Positions 1-9,700 of a stretch of 33,786 bases of DNA are shown piece by piece. The notes beneath the pieces are model-generated. The model worked only from the letters and a program-made list of their open reading frames with translations. It did no database searches and was not told the origin of the DNA. Source of the stretch: SKW197 sp049970095 (GTDB lineage: Archaea > Thermoplasmatota > Thermoplasmata > Lutacidiplasmatales > SKW197); contig JBMFNP010000016.1 in the NCBI GenBank assembly GCA_049970095.1, positions 1 through 33,786 on the forward strand, written 5' to 3'. Both the position numbers and the translations under genes were made by a program. How positions within the stretch are numbered: position 1 is the first letter of the stretch; each line of letters opens with the position of its first letter.

Positions 1-77
1 CATTACTATCTGGCAGGCTCTCGGTTTCCTGGCTGAGATTATTAGATAAATCTCATCAACCAAAGTTAAGGTTCCCC
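1..77. repeat. 77-bp direct repeat, copy A
   Basis: Matches 19527-19603 in the same orientation with one mismatch (A at 69, G at 19595). It may extend left of the window. It contains a perfect 7-bp inverted repeat, TGAGATT at 34-40 and AATCTCA at 49-55, nested inside GGTT (23-26) and AACC (58-61). It ends just before the promoter of a secreted protease gene, as copy B does. Confidence 0.9.
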
Positions 78-89
78 CAACTTCCGCAA

Positions 90-100
90 ATTAAATATAG
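90..100 (+). promoter_or_regulatory. TATA-like promoter of the clostripain-family gene
   Basis: The AT-rich stretch TTAAATATAG (91-100) is centred about 27 nt before ATG 124, which predicts transcription starting at or next to the start codon. This favours ATG 124 over the in-frame GTG at 100, which would lie inside the TATA box. Confidence 0.5.
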
Positions 101-123
101 TGCATATACCTCCATATCTTCCA

Positions 124-2274
124 ATGTATCCTCTGAAATTTACAATCTTTCCTCTTATTCTCGTGCTGGTTATTTCTGGAACTGGGATTTCTGGTGCCTA
201 CACGCACACTTCTCCCGGAGACAAAGTACCATGTGATTGGCTTTTCTTGGTATATATGGATGCAGACAACAATCTTGGGTCCGCTGCAGATAATAATCTT
301 GCCCAGTTGATGGCTGTCGGCAGCAACCCCCAGATAAAGATAATAGTACTTGTTGACCGCAATGGATTCGGGGACACTGCTCTCTATCTTGTGGAAAAAA
401 ACAAACTTTCATTGCTTGAGGATGGGGGCACAGTTATCCCACCCACAAAGGAGGTGAACATGGGTTCTCCTTCCACTCTGAACGCATTCCTGAACTTCAG
501 TACGAAGTTTGAGCACAATCACACATTTCTGGTTTTATGGGACCATGGGAGTGGATGGAGAGGTTTTTGTACAGATAGCCAGTCAAAGGATTCTTTGAAT
601 CTTCCAGAAATAAAAGAGGCACTTGCAGGTTTCAAGATAGATGTCCTTGGAATAGATGCCTGCCAGGGTGCCCTCATGGAAGTAGTGTATGCCTTGCGAA
701 ATTCTGCAGATTATTTTGTTGGCTCCCAGAAAGATGAGCCAGAAAGCGGCTGGAACTATACAATGCTCCTGAAAATAGCCTCCTCATACAGCAAACTCAC
801 ACCTGAAATGTTTGCAGAGAGTGCGGTAGAAGCATTCGAACGCCATTATCGGAATTACTCTTTGCTATCTGTATCTGTCGCACTCAGTGCCATCAACCTC
901 ACAAAAATAGAGGCACTCGCAGAAAAACTGGATAGGTTCTCTATGACACTCAGAGAAAGCACTCCATTACTCTACAGTGAAATTGCTGAGGCCAGGAATG
1001 CTACAGAGGCATACGAAGGTAATTCTAGAGGAGATGTAGATATCGGAGATTTTGCAAAGAAATCCCTGAAAAGTTCTTATACATTCACTGTAAACCATGG
1101 AGAAGATTTGCTTCAGGCACTTAAAAGTACAGTAATCAAATATTGTGGCATCACCGCATCTCTTCCCGCTTCTGGTGTACGTGCGGATAATACTACTGGA
1201 TTAAGTATTTATTTTCCAAAATCTAATTTCAATGGAGAATACCTGAGGACAAATTTTGCACTTGAAAACAACTGGAGCAAATTTATTCTTGAATTTCTTA
1301 ACCCGAAAAATGTAAAGCCAAAGGATGTGAATGTCTCCTGGGAATTTGGGAACCAGAGTGTACATGTATTTAACCCTGAAAATAAGTTCATATATATCTG
1401 TGATAGCACAGGTAAAATTTTGCACACTAGCAATGAAAACATGATAAATTATACAGTGCCAGTTGCAGATTACTATCAGATTTTTGCTTATAGTTATACC
1501 CAAGTTGACAATGACACCTACCTTAACGGAATTGCAAAAAGTGGAAAGGAATGGGTTGGCGAAAGGAAGCCAAATATAAGAATTAAAAATGTGGTATTTT
1601 ACAGAGAAGATGGTGTGCGAATTCTTGGAGATACAGGGAAACATCCTGTGGAAAACAGAAGTTTTCTTGCCATGCTCCAGATTGAAAATACAGGGAATGT
1701 AAATCTAAGCACAAACCTCAGTATTTCCGCAGGCAACATAACTGAAACCGAGACACTTGCGCTTGAAATAAATTCTTCAAAAGCCATTTATTTCTCTCTC
1801 TCTCTTTCCTCTGGCATATACACATTCTATGCTGTGCTTGATCCTGTAAACAATATTAGGGAAACCAATGAAAGCGATAATGTATATGGAGAGCGCATCA
1901 GTGTGCTTCCGAAAAGCCCGAATACTGGAATTGAGATAAAAATTGTTTCTGACACATATGGTGAGTGTAGAATTTACAATGCGAGTGGTGGCCTGATAGG
2001 GGAGCGCAAGTTTATTGGCAACACCACAATTTTCATTCCCAGCCATGCTTTTAGGGAAGGAGATTATCTATACATCCATATCTACACTGAAAATGGCACA
2101 CAGTTCAGGAAAATCCAGGTTTTTTCAGAAGATAAAAGTTACGAAGTTAGAATTAATCTTGAGAGCGGGGGCTTCAACACCATTGACTACATTCTGATAG
2201 GTGCCAGCACCGCACTTTTCATACTTATAGTTATTTTTGTGATAGGGCTAATAAGGTTAAGAAAAATCAATTAG
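124..2274 (+). CDS. Secreted, membrane-anchored clostripain-family (C11) cysteine protease
   Basis: Predicted extracellular cysteine peptidase of family C11 (clostripain/caspase-like fold). The start ATG 124 is chosen because the TATA box leaves little or no leader. An N-terminal hydrophobic signal segment is followed by the family opening WLFLVYMDADNNL. The catalytic His is His141 in WDHGSGW and the catalytic Cys is Cys180 in IDACQG; GSQKDEPESGW also fits the family. A CARDB-like beta-sandwich lies near residues 500-610, and a single C-terminal membrane segment is followed by a short basic tail, so the catalytic part should face outward. Many Asn-X-Ser/Thr sequons suggest glycosylation. The gene is convergent with the S17e operon, with only three bases between the two stop codons. 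The substrate is unknown; roles in nutrition or surface-protein processing are both possible. Confidence 0.88.
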   Translation: MYPLKFTIFPLILVLVISGTGISGAYTHTSPGDKVPCDWLFLVYMDADNNLGSAADNNLAQLMAVGSNPQIKIIVLVDRNGFGDTALYLVEKNKLSLLEDGGTVIPPTKEVNMGSPSTLNAFLNFSTKFEHNHTFLVLWDHGSGWRGFCTDSQSKDSLNLPEIKEALAGFKIDVLGIDACQGALMEVVYALRNSADYFVGSQKDEPESGWNYTMLLKIASSYSKLTPEMFAESAVEAFERHYRNYSLLSVSVALSAINLTKIEALAEKLDRFSMTLRESTPLLYSEIAEARNATEAYEGNSRGDVDIGDFAKKSLKSSYTFTVNHGEDLLQALKSTVIKYCGITASLPASGVRADNTTGLSIYFPKSNFNGEYLRTNFALENNWSKFILEFLNPKNVKPKDVNVSWEFGNQSVHVFNPENKFIYICDSTGKILHTSNENMINYTVPVADYYQIFAYSYTQVDNDTYLNGIAKSGKEWVGERKPNIRIKNVVFYREDGVRILGDTGKHPVENRSFLAMLQIENTGNVNLSTNLSISAGNITETETLALEINSSKAIYFSLSLSSGIYTFYAVLDPVNNIRETNESDNVYGERISVLPKSPNTGIEIKIVSDTYGECRIYNASGGLIGERKFIGNTTIFIPSHAFREGDYLYIHIYTENGTQFRKIQVFSEDKSYEVRINLESGGFNTIDYILIGASTALFILIVIFVIGLIRLRKIN

Positions 2275-2277
2275 GTG

Positions 2278-2511
2278 TCATCCTACAATACTGTGTCGCT
2301 TTCTTTTTTTGTATCTCGTAACATAGCCCGCAATTCTGTTCAGCATTTTTTTGTATAGAATTTTCTCTTTATCACCCTCCCTCACCACAAGGTCTGTAAG
2401 CTGTTTAACCATTTCACGGTTTTCATAGAAATCGCTAGTAAACTTATCACCATGTTTTGAGATAAGTTCAATCGCCACCCTTTTTATATATGTCTGTCTG
2501 ATTCTGCCCAT
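2278..2511 (-). CDS. rps17e: 30S ribosomal protein S17e
   Basis: Small-subunit ribosomal protein S17e, found in archaea and eukaryotes. The 77 residues match the whole family: the start MGRIRQTYIKRVA, the middle NREMVKQL, and a basic C-terminus with RIAGYVTRYKKRK. It is the last gene of the operon. Its ATG lies 9 bases after the EF-1beta stop codon, and the ribosome binding site GAGGTGG overlaps that stop, which suggests translational coupling. No terminator can be seen before the convergent protease gene. Confidence 0.96.
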   Translation of the reverse strand: MGRIRQTYIKRVAIELISKHGDKFTSDFYENREMVKQLTDLVVREGDKEKILYKKMLNRIAGYVTRYKKRKRHSIVG

Positions 2512-2520
2512 AATCCCACC

Positions 2521-2787
2521 TCAGACAAGGGTAAGGTCAATTACATCCACAGAGCCAACACCAGGGATTTTTCCAAGAATTTTCTCAATTTCATCACTTT
2601 TTCCACCTTCATCTTTCATTAGAACTGCCACAAGAATCTCTCTCAACCCAAAAGCCACATCTTTGACCTGCATTCCACGCAGAGTAACATCACCTGGCAT
2701 GGATGTTTTTATTTCTTCCATTATTTTCTCAATATTTGCTTCCACATCCTGGGGTAGAACCCTGTAAACTACAGATACATTGCCCAT
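2521..2787 (-). CDS. ef1b: Translation elongation factor aEF-1 beta
   Basis: Archaeal EF-1beta, the guanine nucleotide exchange factor that recycles EF-1alpha-GDP. The 88-residue protein shows the family features: MGNVSVVYRVLPQDVE at the N-terminus, VAFGLREILVAVLMKDEGG in the middle, and the closing VGSVDVIDLTLV. The frame is open further upstream, but ATG 2787 is preferred because GAGGTG lies 7 nt before it, and the longer version would overlap the upstream Zn-ribbon gene. The pair with the Zn-ribbon gene is a known archaeal neighbourhood. Confidence 0.95.
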   Translation of the reverse strand: MGNVSVVYRVLPQDVEANIEKIMEEIKTSMPGDVTLRGMQVKDVAFGLREILVAVLMKDEGGKSDEIEKILGKIPGVGSVDVIDLTLV

Positions 2788-2797
2788 TTTTTTCACC

Positions 2798-2962
2798 TCA
2801 TGGTCCAACAAATCCACATTCTCTGCAGGTATAAGCCCTGCTCTGGTTCCTGCACTCCTCGCATCGCCAGATTTCTACCTTTCCACACTTGGGACACCTG
2901 AATCTAACTGCACCTTTTTGCAGATTTCTTGTTCCGCATGAGACGCATGCTACTTCTACCAT
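2798..2962 (-). CDS. Small Zn-ribbon RNA-binding protein (COG2888-like)
   Basis: A 54-residue protein with eight cysteines in four CxxC pairs: C6/C9, C23/C26, C34/C37 and C46/C49. It should bind two zinc ions. It begins MVEVACVSCG and ends CRECGFVGP. This matches the archaeal family described as a Zn-ribbon RNA-binding protein with a predicted role in translation, usually next to EF-1beta as here. Its ATG overlaps the stop codon of the upstream gene (ATGGTAG), and it ends 10 bases before the EF-1beta start. The ribosomal role is known only from family context. Confidence 0.88.
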   Translation of the reverse strand: MVEVACVSCGTRNLQKGAVRFRCPKCGKVEIWRCEECRNQSRAYTCRECGFVGP

Positions 2963-3747
2963 CTTTTACCACTTCCTTTCTTTCTCCTTCCTAAAAGGAG
3001 GAGGATTATAATACTTACCACAGGGATAAGTATGAGTGCAATCACAAGTGGTACCCACTTCGGCAGCGGTGGGGGTGCCTTGTAGAATGAAAAGGAAATT
3101 TCATTGGTACCGTTTTCAAACTCAATGAGACCATTTGTATTTTTCAGGACAAATTTTACAGTATGCCATCCTGGGCTCTCTATTTTTCCAGTGTAGTTGT
3201 ACTCAAATGTGTATGTGGAATTCCTTGTGATATCAAACTTGAAATCCGTGATCTTTTCGTTATCCACCAGCACATCAATCTGGCACCCGTACACATCAAT
3301 ATTTCCACTATTTTTTACCGTGACCTTGAATGTGTATGGAATTACAACCTCTATTAGAAACTCCTTTGTTAGGCTCTTGTTTCCAGCATGTGATGCAGAG
3401 GTTGCAGTAATTTCCAGTGTAATGTGTTGCGGCTTCTCAGGCATTGTCACATTTACCTCAAAATGCCCGTGGGTATTGTTTCCCTCTGCAGGTGTGACAT
3501 AGGAGCCAGTTGTATTTTCACCCTTGACCACTGCTCTGTATGAGTAGTTACCACCTGCCATTGCAGGCCCACCACTCACATTTACATAGTATGTCCTGAC
3601 CTCCTTCACTCCTGCAGTATCTGGTCCTGAGATTACCACCCTTACAGGTTCATAGCTGTCTCCATTTGCCTGGTTGCTGAATTGAGAAGAAAGAATTGAG
3701 AGGCACAGAATGGCTGTGAATATGAGTGGCAACAATCTTGTATTCAT
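2956..3747 (-). CDS. Membrane-anchored surface protein with CARDB-like domain
   Basis: The 263-residue protein has an N-terminal signal peptide (MNTRLLPLIFTAILCLSIL), an extracellular region with many Asn-X-Ser/Thr sequons, and one C-terminal membrane segment (about residues 231-250) with a very basic tail. A first beta domain (about 35-135) is followed by a CARDB/DUF11-type domain containing VTVKNSGNIDVYG (about 136-225). The start overlaps the end of the AglB gene (ATGA), and the stop overlaps the Zn-ribbon start, so it is made in a coupled way with both. Its fold resembles the end of the AglB fusion, so it may be an AglB-associated surface partner; that is inference. No specific function is recognised. 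Confidence 0.8.
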   Translation of the reverse strand: MNTRLLPLIFTAILCLSILSSQFSNQANGDSYEPVRVVISGPDTAGVKEVRTYYVNVSGGPAMAGGNYSYRAVVKGENTTGSYVTPAEGNNTHGHFEVNVTMPEKPQHITLEITATSASHAGNKSLTKEFLIEVVIPYTFKVTVKNSGNIDVYGCQIDVLVDNEKITDFKFDITRNSTYTFEYNYTGKIESPGWHTVKFVLKNTNGLIEFENGTNEISFSFYKAPPPLPKWVPLVIALILIPVVSIIILLLLGRRKKGSGKRW

Positions 3748-6700
3748 TTTACCACCCCCCAGCGGAAATACACGAGAATTGCAAGCACCACGACAACCGC
3801 AATCACTGTTGCCCAGATATATGGGGAGTAATCAATAGTCTCTGGTTTCAAGGAGATACGCTCCCCTGCAATATTGAAGTTATCTGGCGTTATACTTACC
3901 ATGGATACCGGAATTTTGTGCTCTGCAGTTGCCCCTTCACCCCTTCCTGTTGTTGAAATTGCATACAATTTTACCTTTGTCCTCTCTGTGATGGGAATTA
4001 CATTTTCACCTGGTATTAATTTAACTGTAAGTGTTGTATCTGCCTCTGGTGAGATTTCACTCGTATTTGTTACCTCTCTCTCTCCTACATAGAGTTTCGC
4101 TTGCCAACCAAAAGAAGCGAGTTCCTCCCTATTTACCACCAAAACCCTGAAAGTGTCTAGTGTGTTGCCGGTATTCTTGATCTTAATGTCATAGGAAAGG
4201 GTTCCATTTTCTAGTTTATAGTTGCCTGGCTCAAGAATTGCACATGCTCTTCTTTCAACAATATCTATCCGGATCTGGGTACTTGCACTTATAGAAGAGT
4301 TCAGTTTAGAGAGGGCTGTGATAATCACTGGTGGATGGTTTACCTTTGCATCTGGTGGTGTGCTCACTGTGACCTCAATTCTTCTTGTATTGTTGCCAGT
4401 ACCATACCCAATTGGAATGTCATTTTCGCTGAAATTGAATTTCCAGTCAGCAGGTGCACCAGTTAGTGTCACCACATCCTCCACATTGCCCAGATTTTTT
4501 AGGATGAGTGAAAATGTTCTTGTCTCATTTCCCTTCATCACCGCATGTTCAACTTCATTCCAATCAACCTGAAGTGCCCGGATTTCTACCTTTGAAAGCG
4601 CAAGGTAGACAGCGGTTGTGGTGTTATAAACAGTAACAGATTTCTCGTCAGCGTATTCTACGCGCATACCGTTTTCATAGCCAAAATTTGAAGCACGCAG
4701 TTTGTACTCACCACCTGGTAGTACTATTCTGAATTGAGAGGATGTGAGAATGGTCTGGTATGCCCAGTCATGTGTAGTAATTCTAAAAGTTTTGTTTTCT
4801 CTATTGCCTTCTACATAGGCTTTGAGAGAATAACCCTTTACAAGATTTATTGTTAGGTTAATGTCCACATTTTCTTTTACAAGCACTTTGCTGATGTTCA
4901 CATACTCAATTGCATAGTCACTTGCATGGGCATAGAGGTTATAGGTGTCGGCATATAATTCTATGTTAAAGGTACTGTTCTCAATTACCGCAGTGTATTT
5001 CTGGGAGGTAGTCTCGGATAAAAATTCCACATAACCAGAAAGCAATCTGTTTCCTTCATATTCCACGCAACCCCTGACACTCGTGTTTTTTATCTGCTTT
5101 GAAACTTCAAACTCCACAGTCTTTGATGCATTTACGACAGTGGTATTACTTCCTGAGTAATAAACTGTTCTGTTCAGACCAGCAATGCTCTCTGTGGTGT
5201 TGTGCTCTACCCAAAACTTCACGGTTTTATTTGCAGGAATGGTGAACTCCACATTTCCCCCTATATCCGTACTCGCAGAAATTGTAATCTCTCCTATTGT
5301 AGCATTTACTGGTATATAGGAAACCCCTTCTCCCTCATGCACTATTCTAACATTTATTCTGTGGGCATAGTAGAGAGTAAACTCAAAATATCCTGGTTTT
5401 GTAATCTCAATTTCGCTGATAGATGAGAAATGTTCCTCACCTATTTCTCCAATGCACACCACTGTCCAGTTCCCAACAGGCACGAATATTCCGGCCTTTA
5501 ACTCTTCAGCCGTGGTATCTATAATTCTCCCACTGATTTTCTCTGTGAGTTTTATTACTGCGTTAATTGGAGTCCCATTGGATAAAAGTGCACGCCCAGT
5601 AATGTTCACTTCCTTTACAACAGATACATTTAGATGCCTATCCACATGTGTATCAAATTCTGTACTTCCATCTATGGTATATCTAACATCTGTTTCATTT
5701 TCATGCTGTTGATATGCAAGGCGCATTGAATAGTTTCCAGGACTCAATGTAAGCACAAAATTTGTTGTCTGGCTTGCATTGATGTAATAACTTCTGTTTC
5801 CTATGCCACCGGAAATCACAAGGGATATGTTTTCATGAGCAAAGTTCTGGAATGTAAAGTTGCCTGAAATAGTTACATTTACTGGTGTTAATGCAATTTC
5901 TCCAGGCATATCTACAAACTCCATTGGAGGAAGTGCTCGTTCATTAAATCCTTCTGCTATTACACTCATTGAATATTTCTTTTCTTTTGGAAGATTTGCC
6001 CTGAACATTCCGTCTTCACCCGTCTTTGTGTACAAATGCAGTCCATCATTATCCACAAAGAAAACTCTGGCATTCTTGATTTCTTCGCCTGGATCGTGCA
6101 TTCCATTTTCATTTGCATCATAGTACACCCTTCCATTGTAGGCATCACCATCTACCAGGGCTATATCCAATTTTGTGTCACTATTTATACTTACCCTTCC
6201 ACAATATGTCCAGTTTACACCCGTGATCCATGCAAGATTCTTTATTTCATATGTTCCAGGTGGCAAATATACTTCATAGTGGGCACTATAATCCGTAAAT
6301 ATCCAGAGTTTGTCATTCCCCCTGTCTATCTGCATGGTGTAGCCGTACATCGTCTCGTTACCTGTTCCATATTTAACCATACCGTAGAGTTTCACAGATT
6401 TAGCAAGTGTGAGATTAATTTCCTTATCTCCATCAAGAATAAAGCTGCAGAAATTAGTATATCTTGTATCTCCTTTCACTGTTTGGGCATACATTGAATA
6501 CATGAAACCAACGGGTAATCGCAAATCAAATTCTCCATTGGCATTTGCAACCACGAACTCGCTGAGTTTTCTATTGTCTAAGTTAATTATCTTTACATTT
6601 GCATAACTTCCTGCGGTATTTTCTACCATCAGTTTGCCATGTATTCTTGCAGAGGGATAAACAGGAAGTGTCTGGTTCTGCCTCTCACCCTCCTTCAGAG

Positions 6701-9700
6701 CAATATCAAATTTCTCAGAAACATAGTTTTCATCACTTACATACACCGTATAATTTCCTGGGAGTATCTTTTCAAACACAAAATTCCCAGTTTCATTTGT
6801 AGAGACCGTTGTTATGTTTCCATATTCATCTTTCGCTATTACTGTTGCACCTGGCACCGCCCTCTCATTCCATGTAACATTTCCATCAATCTCACATGGC
6901 TGGATTGCAATATCAAGAGTGACCGACTCATTCGGCTTTGCAGAAGAAGTCTGTTGAATTGTCGTATATTTTCCAACCACTGCAGAAATATTATATGTTC
7001 CTGGTGGCAAGTTTGCGAGGAGATATGATCCACTGGCATCTGTGGTGGTGCTGTAGGTGTCATTCGTAGAATTTCTTATAAGATAGACCCTCGCACCAGG
7101 AATAGGTATGTCTGAAGTTGAAGAGTATGTCCCACTGTGGTCGTTGTCCCAGTACACCGTGCCCTTTATCGTGCCAGTTGGAATGGTTATGTCCCTATTA
7201 ATGATATAATCCCACACTCCATCCCTGTCTGCATCTACATTCTTCCTGTATGCCATATCCTGGGTAACAGTAAGTGTAAATCTAGTTACCTGGATATTTT
7301 CTGTCATTGATTGTTTATTCAAATCCCCGCCAGTTGTTACAATAATGCTTATATTTCCAAATGGCAGAATCAAATTGTACTTTCCGGCCTCATCAGTAAT
7401 TGTGCTCATGTGCGGAATTCCATATTCGTCCTGGACTGTGATACGGAATCCTTTTACAGGCCTTCCATCAGGAAGTTTCAGGGTGCCATTGAAAAACGCA
7501 CCTGGAAAGTATTTTATTATTGCAACACTCTGGGCGATGCTGCTTCTGGAGTTTAGATCAACAACACCCTCACCATTTAATTGCTTCTGGTAGGCTTCAT
7601 CATAGTTTATTGCCTGCCATGCATCTGTATGATTCTGATAGTCCTTATAAGGGTTCCAGTATGCTGTAAGATAGACCACTCTGAAATGTGTCATGTTCCA
7701 TGCGGGCATTCTCTGATAATTCTCAAATCCAGATGTGAGTGATGGAATTCCATCTCCCATTCCGATGTCCTTGCCGCTATAACCCACATAAATTCTGTAA
7801 AGCAAAGAATTATAAAACATATCCTTGTATTCTATTTTGTAGTTTACAATTCGCACTCCTGCAGGAATCTCATCAATTTCATATTCGCCACCATACTCAC
7901 TCACCGCTTTGAGATTATAATAATCATACGGTACAGATTCGCCCCTTCCTTTCATTCTCTGGTCAGAAAGCTTTGCAGGAGCATAGAAAATTCCAGTATT
8001 TGTTCCTGAGAAGGGGAAAAGGCGGGAGTCAACTGCAAAGTAATAAACACGGTTCCCGGTAATTTCCATCACCTGATTGTACAGTTCAGCGAGTTCCCTT
8101 AAGTTTAGATTGCTGAGCAGATAAACTGACATCCAGGTGTAGTATGCGTTGTGTTCATTAAGATCAGAAGACCTCGGACCAAATATCTTTGGGTTCTCAA
8201 GCACAATTTTTACTGTCCCTTTCATGTCGCTGAATCTTTCCCTTATTGGATTTACATCCACACCTGCATTACTAACTGCTTTCAGGATTTCCTCATATTT
8301 TGTTCTGTCCTTTGAGTACCAAACATACATCAGATGTGCAATCATCAGAGAGATTCCCTGGCTCTCATTTTGTGCCATAAGAAAGTTCCCTGCTATTGGA
8401 ATTCCATTCTGGAAGTTATCTGCCACCGTAGGATGGTGTCCCACATCCACCGCCTCGAAACCATAGTCCCACCAGCTCAAAAATGCAGGTCGCTTATCTG
8501 GAAATTCCGTTTTGTCCTGTTTGGCGAGCCACTTGTAAGCATCTGGCCAGTATGAGGATGGTAAAGGTACTGAAAAACCAAAAGCACCAAAATATTTGTA
8601 TGAACCATTTATTTTATCATAATCTGTGGGTTTTGCAAAGTCAGGCATGGATTCATAAATTTGCTTATCAAATTTCCGCTTTGTTTCGTATGGAATAGAG
8701 GCATCAATTGCAAACCATACATTGGGAAATATTACGAGAAAGGCAAGGAAAAGTACCATTACCACATGTGTCAATTTCACACTCTTTTTGAGAGCATTCC
8801 ATAAGCCACCGCCAATAGTACCTGCAAATGTTTTTCGCATTTCTGAAAAGTTTGCGATGTTCAGGAGAAGGATTACGAACCATGCTGAGAGCACAGAGAA
8901 CATTGGTGAACCGAGGAATATGAATTTTCCTGCACTTGCAGCAAGATATACTGCCATTACGCTAAAGGTTGCAAAGAATATGTAGTCTGCACGCCATGAC
9001 TTGTAGGTTTTATAAAAAAGATATCCGAGCCCAAGAATCCCAAGGAATGTTGTGGCTGCTCCGAATGAAAGCACCACCCTGCTGAAATCTGGTGCCTGCG
9101 CCTCTGCAACTGTAGAATATACTTTTGTCTTCACAAAATAACCCTGGCCTGATATTATAATCTGGAAATAACTAGGGTTAATCAGATAGACCGCAAGAGC
9201 CAATATGCCCAAAATTGCACCAATAACAGGGAACACGACTACCCATGGGAGATCTCTGGTGGAGATAAAGAGAAAACCCAGAACTACTGCACCAATATAA
9301 AGGTAAACAGGAACATCAAACCAGATGGGAATAAGCTGGTCACCGTAGTAGTATGGGAAGGCGATAAGGAAACCTATGCCCATTGCAAGCATTGTGAGAA
9401 TGTAAATGCCTGTGGAATCCACTTTTCTGATATGGTTAATTATAATCTGAGCAAAGAGATAGATAAGGAGGATCGCTTCCATATATGTGAAGCCCTGCCA
9501 TGCCATTGAAGTTGCTCCGAATGCAATACCAGTCATGAGGCTATAGAGCAAAGCCTTCCTTTCACTCCTGAAAAATGCTCCCAGCCCCTTTCTGATTTCT
9601 GCTCTATCCTTCCATGAAGAGACCCATTTATTATGTCCCACAATCTTTATAGTTCGTACATAGAAGAAAAGTGTGGTGAGCACCATAAACAGGTAGAATG

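Noticed and set aside
1..77. C/D box RNA or TPP riboswitch in the 77-bp repeat
   Set aside because: TGATGA on the minus strand lacks the purine before it and has no matching CTGA box in place. CTGAGA on the plus strand resembles a TPP element, but the other conserved parts are missing.
1795..1808. CT-rich microsatellite
   Set aside because: A short CTCTCT run inside the protease coding region that simply encodes Ser/Leu residues; too short to count as a repeat feature.
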